Positions 6,196 to 8,514 of a DNA stretch of 8,514 nucleotides are shown here, piece after piece (the first letter of the stretch is position 1; each line of letters opens with the position of its first letter). The translations under genes were made by a program, and so were the position numbers. This DNA comes from an uncultured Bacilli bacterium. Its GTDB lineage: Bacteria > Bacillota_I > Bacilli_A > RF39 > UBA660. The notes below the pieces were generated by a model. It did not search any database. It was given only the letters and a program-made list of their open reading frames with translations, and was not told the origin of the DNA. The DNA lies in the NCBI GenBank assembly GCA_947627525.1, contig CANQWJ010000047.1, forward strand, positions 1-8,514, given 5' to 3'.

Positions 6196-6374
6196 TGACG
6201 ATTCACTCTCCTTACACGTTCATATAAGGGAGGTAAATCCCACTCTGGTAGACTCTTTATAAATTCATCATCTAAGTTATCACTATTGTCTTCTTTTTTC
6301 TTTTCATCATCTCTTTGTTCAAAAAGATTTTTAGATTTATCATCAAAAATATCGACATTTTCATTATTATTCAT
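6192..6374 (-). CDS. Small acidic protein with a C-terminal LPEWDLPP...VRR motif (60 aa)
   Basis: The first 40 residues are very polar and look disordered, rich in Asn, Asp, Glu and Lys (NNNENVDIFDDKSKN..., DDEKKKEDNSDNLDDE). The last 20 switch to an ordered-looking tail, FIKSLPEWDLPPLYERVRR, ending in VNRQ. This layout, a disordered tether with a compact Pro/Trp/Arg motif, suggests a peptide that docks on a partner. The Shine-Dalgarno GGAGGT is built into the last codons (Gly-Gly-Arg) of the upstream gene and the start lies 2 bases after that stop. Its own stop overlaps the next start. The coupling on both sides makes it very likely to be real despite its size. Family unknown. Confidence 0.75.
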   Translation of the reverse strand: MNNNENVDIFDDKSKNLFEQRDDEKKKEDNSDNLDDEFIKSLPEWDLPPLYERVRRVNRQ

Positions 6375-6376
6375 GA

Positions 6377-8095
6377 TTATCTACCTCCAACGTTTATATT
6401 TCTAACATTATCATTTCCTTTAATATAGTTGTGATAATCAAGAGAGTTTAATAAAGTATTTATTTGATTATGTGTTTCCAAACTATCTTTAGAAACAAAA
6501 TAGAAATCAACAACTTCCGCAATGGTATTGAGAAGAATATATCTAGCATTATTTTTAATGTTTTCACATTCTTTTTGCTTATTTAAGCGATTACTATAAT
6601 TGATGTAGAAATTATAACCATCAAAGATTAAGATACCAATTAAAACTAGTACCATTATAAGAGGCTGTTTTATTAATAAAGGAATACTTATAATACCAAT
6701 AATAGTAGCTACTAACATTTTTATATCAAATAATTTTTTACCATATATTTCTTGATGCATTTCATTATCGATATGGTGCATTAAATCATTAACTAATTCT
6801 TTTTCATTTTGACCATCAGTGGTTGTTCCATGCCAATTATCAATTTTGATATTGATATTTAAATTATTAGTTTCAAAACTTTTACTAATATTGTTGTATG
6901 CTTCAATTATCCAATCTTTAGAAAGAGCAAGAGCCATTTTACGAGTATTTATAGTTGGTTTAGTCATTTTATATTCAATGGCAATATTAGTTAATTGGGA
7001 GTAGAAGTCAGTGGCTTTTTCAAGAGCAAAACTTGTTTCTTTAAAACGTTCATTAGCTTTTTGTACATTACCATTTTCTTCAATTATTAAACGATTTTTA
7101 GCAATATCTCTTTTTAAATCTAATTCTTCATCTTCATAATTGAAAACGAGCATATTGATTAGTTTATCTAGTTGGCTAGTTGGTGAAATATTGTTAACTT
7201 GTTCTTCAAGAATAATATCTTGTAGTTGTTGTAAAATATTTTTTTCTGAGTGACAGACAGATAACAATTTATTTACTTGTTCATAATTATCAGAATAGTT
7301 CTTTAAAAAAGTGAAATCAGCATTATCTTCTTGTGTAACTAAACTATTTATATAGGTTGACCATCTTTCGATTTGGATTTCACGATATCCAGGTTGTGAA
7401 GATAATTCTTTGAGCCATTCATCAATTTTATCGAGGCACATCTTTTGGGCATCTGGTCCAAAACTACCATTGGTAATGGCATCGATAACGGTGACAATTT
7501 TACTTTCCATTTTAGCAGGATCTTGCATATCGAGATATCTTCTCAACCATTTTAAAGCCGTATCATAACGATTGGCACGTAAGTGAATGAGACAAAAAAG
7601 AAGACTTGTTTTTTCATCATTTCGATTCATTGCTTCTTTTAAAGCGCGATTAGCTAAATCTTTATCATTAGTTAACCAGGCGCAAATGCTTACAAGAGCG
7701 GGTGCTAACCAATAGTTAGGAGTATCAATCATGACTTGTTCACTAATGTTTTCAATCGTTGATTTACGAACGGCATTGATATCAGTAGCTTGAAAAAGAC
7801 CATTTATTTTGCGACGAACATTATCGTAATGACCATATTGTTTATTTAGTTCATCTTGGGACATCGTTATTGATTGTTTAGCATTAGCGACAATTGTACT
7901 TCCACGAATTTCAACCATAAAGTTTTTAATTTCATCTTCAATACTTTTAACACTATCAGTTACTTTATTAACTTTATTATCAACGGCATCAACATTGACG
8001 GATACATCATCAATATTTTTAGCTAGTTGACCTAAATTATTTTCAATTATATCCAGATTGGCAGCACTTAAAACAACTGCGTTATTATTGGCCAT
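6377..8095 (-). CDS. Large helical protein with a C-terminal two-helix membrane hairpin, first gene of the AAA+ operon
   Basis: The protein has 572 residues from the ATG at 8095, which has GAGGTG (8102-8107) 6 bases upstream; an in-frame ATG 27 bases earlier lacks such a site. Residues about 8-60 form a coiled coil with regular V/I spacing (NIDDVSVNVDAVDNKVNKVTDSVKSIEDEI). Residues about 110-260 are alpha-helical and TPR-like (NYWLAPALVSICAWLTNDKDLANRALKEAMNR..., NRYDTALKWLRRYLDM). A charged helical stretch follows (about 320-410). Two hydrophobic helices at about 458-475 and 478-499, split by KQ, form a membrane hairpin with both ends probably cytoplasmic. A further 70-residue helical tail ends in GGR. 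No known family comes to mind. It would place a large coiled-coil/TPR scaffold on the inner face of the membrane, a natural anchor for the downstream AAA+ ATPase. Confidence 0.85.
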   Translation of the reverse strand: MANNNAVVLSAANLDIIENNLGQLAKNIDDVSVNVDAVDNKVNKVTDSVKSIEDEIKNFMVEIRGSTIVANAKQSITMSQDELNKQYGHYDNVRRKINGLFQATDINAVRKSTIENISEQVMIDTPNYWLAPALVSICAWLTNDKDLANRALKEAMNRNDEKTSLLFCLIHLRANRYDTALKWLRRYLDMQDPAKMESKIVTVIDAITNGSFGPDAQKMCLDKIDEWLKELSSQPGYREIQIERWSTYINSLVTQEDNADFTFLKNYSDNYEQVNKLLSVCHSEKNILQQLQDIILEEQVNNISPTSQLDKLINMLVFNYEDEELDLKRDIAKNRLIIEENGNVQKANERFKETSFALEKATDFYSQLTNIAIEYKMTKPTINTRKMALALSKDWIIEAYNNISKSFETNNLNINIKIDNWHGTTTDGQNEKELVNDLMHHIDNEMHQEIYGKKLFDIKMLVATIIGIISIPLLIKQPLIMVLVLIGILIFDGYNFYINYSNRLNKQKECENIKNNARYILLNTIAEVVDFYFVSKDSLETHNQINTLLNSLDYHNYIKGNDNVRNINVGGR

Positions 8096-8101
8096 AATTA
8101 A

Positions 8102-8149
8102 CACCTCGCCTATTATATACATTATATCATTAATGATATTATTTTGAAA
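8102..8149 (-). promoter_or_regulatory. AAA+ operon promoter with a 16-bp palindromic operator and ribosome-binding site
   Basis: On the minus strand, TTTCAA (8149-8144), a 17-base spacer and an extended -10 TGA-TATAAT (-10 at 8126-8121) form a plausible SigA promoter. A second TATAAT is at 8117-8112. ATATCATTAATGATAT (8124-8139) is a perfect 16-bp palindrome that covers the first bases of the -10 and the spacer, which is where a dimeric repressor would block RNA polymerase. The ribosome-binding site GAGGTG is at 8107-8102. Confidence 0.55.
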
Positions 8150-8163
8150 TTGTTATTTATTAA

Positions 8164-8205
8164 TTGGTTTTATTTGTTTTTTTGTGTATAATTTTAATGG
8201 GTGAT
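8164..8205 (+). promoter_or_regulatory. Promoter and ribosome-binding site of fhs
   Basis: TTGGTT (8164-8169), 17-base spacer and a perfect TATAAT (8187-8192). Transcription would begin about 8199, giving a leader of only about 10 bases. GGGTGAT (8199-8205) is a modest Shine-Dalgarno sequence. The promoter faces away from the AAA+ operon promoter, whose palindrome lies only about 25 bases upstream of this -35. Confidence 0.6.
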
Positions 8206-8208
8206 ATT

Positions 8209-8514
8209 ATGTTGAGTGATATTGAAATAGCAAGAAATTGTCATAAGAAAGAAATTATGGATATTTGTCATGAACTAGAAATAGATGATGATTTAGTTGA
8301 AGTTTATGGAAAGTATAAAGCAAAGATTAAATATGACAAAATAGAAAAAGATAATAAGGGAAAGTTAATTTTAGTGACCGCTATTAATCCAACACCTTAT
8401 GGAGAAGGAAAAACAACGATTAGTATTGGTTTATTAGATGCGATGAAATTAATTAATAAAAAGGCCATAGGAGTATTGCGTGAACCATCTCTTGGACCGG
8501 TTTACGCAATACTC
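8209..8514 (+). CDS. fhs: Formate-tetrahydrofolate ligase, N-terminal part (cut by window end)
   Basis: The 102 visible residues match the start of this roughly 555-residue enzyme: SDIEIARN, VEVYGKYKAKI, KLILVTAINPTPYGEGKTT with the ATP-binding loop PYGEGKTT (63-70), then REPSLGPV (91-98). The enzyme makes 10-formyl-tetrahydrofolate from formate, ATP and tetrahydrofolate in the cytoplasm, feeding purine synthesis and formyl-Met. The family normally continues GPVFG(I/V/M)KGGA, but here the last four residues are YAIL. They coincide with the second arm of a fold-back repeat, so bases after about 8503 may not belong to the gene. Tyr64 replaces the usual Ala in TPAGEGK, which is a minor change. 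Confidence 0.93.
   Translation, partial: MLSDIEIARNCHKKEIMDICHELEIDDDLVEVYGKYKAKIKYDKIEKDNKGKLILVTAINPTPYGEGKTTISIGLLDAMKLINKKAIGVLREPSLGPVYAIL
8471..8514. repeat. Fold-back inverted repeat at the window end (15 of 16 bp)
   Basis: GAGTATTGCGTGAACC (8471-8486) and GGTTTACGCAATACTC (8499-8514) are reverse complements except for T8503 opposite G8482, with a 12-base loop. The second arm ends exactly at the last base of the window. It lies inside conserved fhs coding sequence. Confidence 0.9.

Noticed and set aside
6819..7004. 61-codon + strand open frame opposite the membrane scaffold gene
   Set aside because: Antisense to a strongly supported gene with a good start; no ribosome-binding site.
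8096..8122. Upstream ATG (8122) as start of the membrane scaffold protein
   Set aside because: It lacks a Shine-Dalgarno site and would lie within the promoter -10 area; the ATG at 8095 has GAGGTG 6 bases upstream.

Overview
The window looks like a low-GC Gram-positive bacterium (Firmicutes, probably a Bacilli/Erysipelotrichales/Mollicutes-related gut lineage). The evidence is strong A+T bias, clear GGAGG ribosome-binding sites, a LysM cell-wall amidase, a formate-tetrahydrofolate ligase, and normal use of TGA as stop and TGG for Trp. The species call is inference.

Left part (1 to about 2063, +): visibly more A+T-rich than the rest, this appears to be the right-hand end of an integrated mobile element. 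It holds the last 31 codons of a probable large serine recombinase, a perfect hairpin, then two translationally coupled genes: an OLD/AAA_15-type ABC ATPase and a small TOPRIM/DUF4276-like protein. This ATPase + TOPRIM layout is that of several anti-phage systems (PARIS, AbiL/RloAB, Gabija-like), so the pair is probably defence cargo. Three interlocking inverted repeats follow the second gene. The element ends inside an autolysin gene. The reading frame from 2027 to 3211 is the C-terminal part of an N-acetylmuramoyl-L-alanine amidase with five LysM repeats, and most of its catalytic domain is missing. The junction near 2055-2066 is therefore a candidate attR site.

Middle (3210 to 4161, +): a terminator, then a secreted, C-terminally membrane-anchored thioredoxin-fold protein with a CPHC motif, and a 52-residue basic membrane-associated peptide. 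A strong bidirectional terminator closes this unit and the convergent operon.

Right part (8095 down to 4160, -): a tight four-gene operon. In transcription order it encodes a 572-residue helical protein with a two-helix membrane hairpin, a 60-residue acidic protein ending in a Pro/Trp/Arg-rich motif, a 142-residue helical protein, and a Ycf46-like AAA+ ATPase. Overlaps and embedded Shine-Dalgarno sites suggest matched production of the four proteins. I recognise only the ATPase family. This is the best candidate for an undescribed system, possibly a membrane-recruited AAA+ remodelling machine. Its promoter carries a perfect 16-bp palindrome across the -10 box.

End (8209 to 8514, +): divergently transcribed 5' part of fhs. 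The last 44 bases form a fold-back inverted repeat, and the translation leaves the family consensus exactly where the second arm begins. This suggests a contig-end artefact rather than native sequence.
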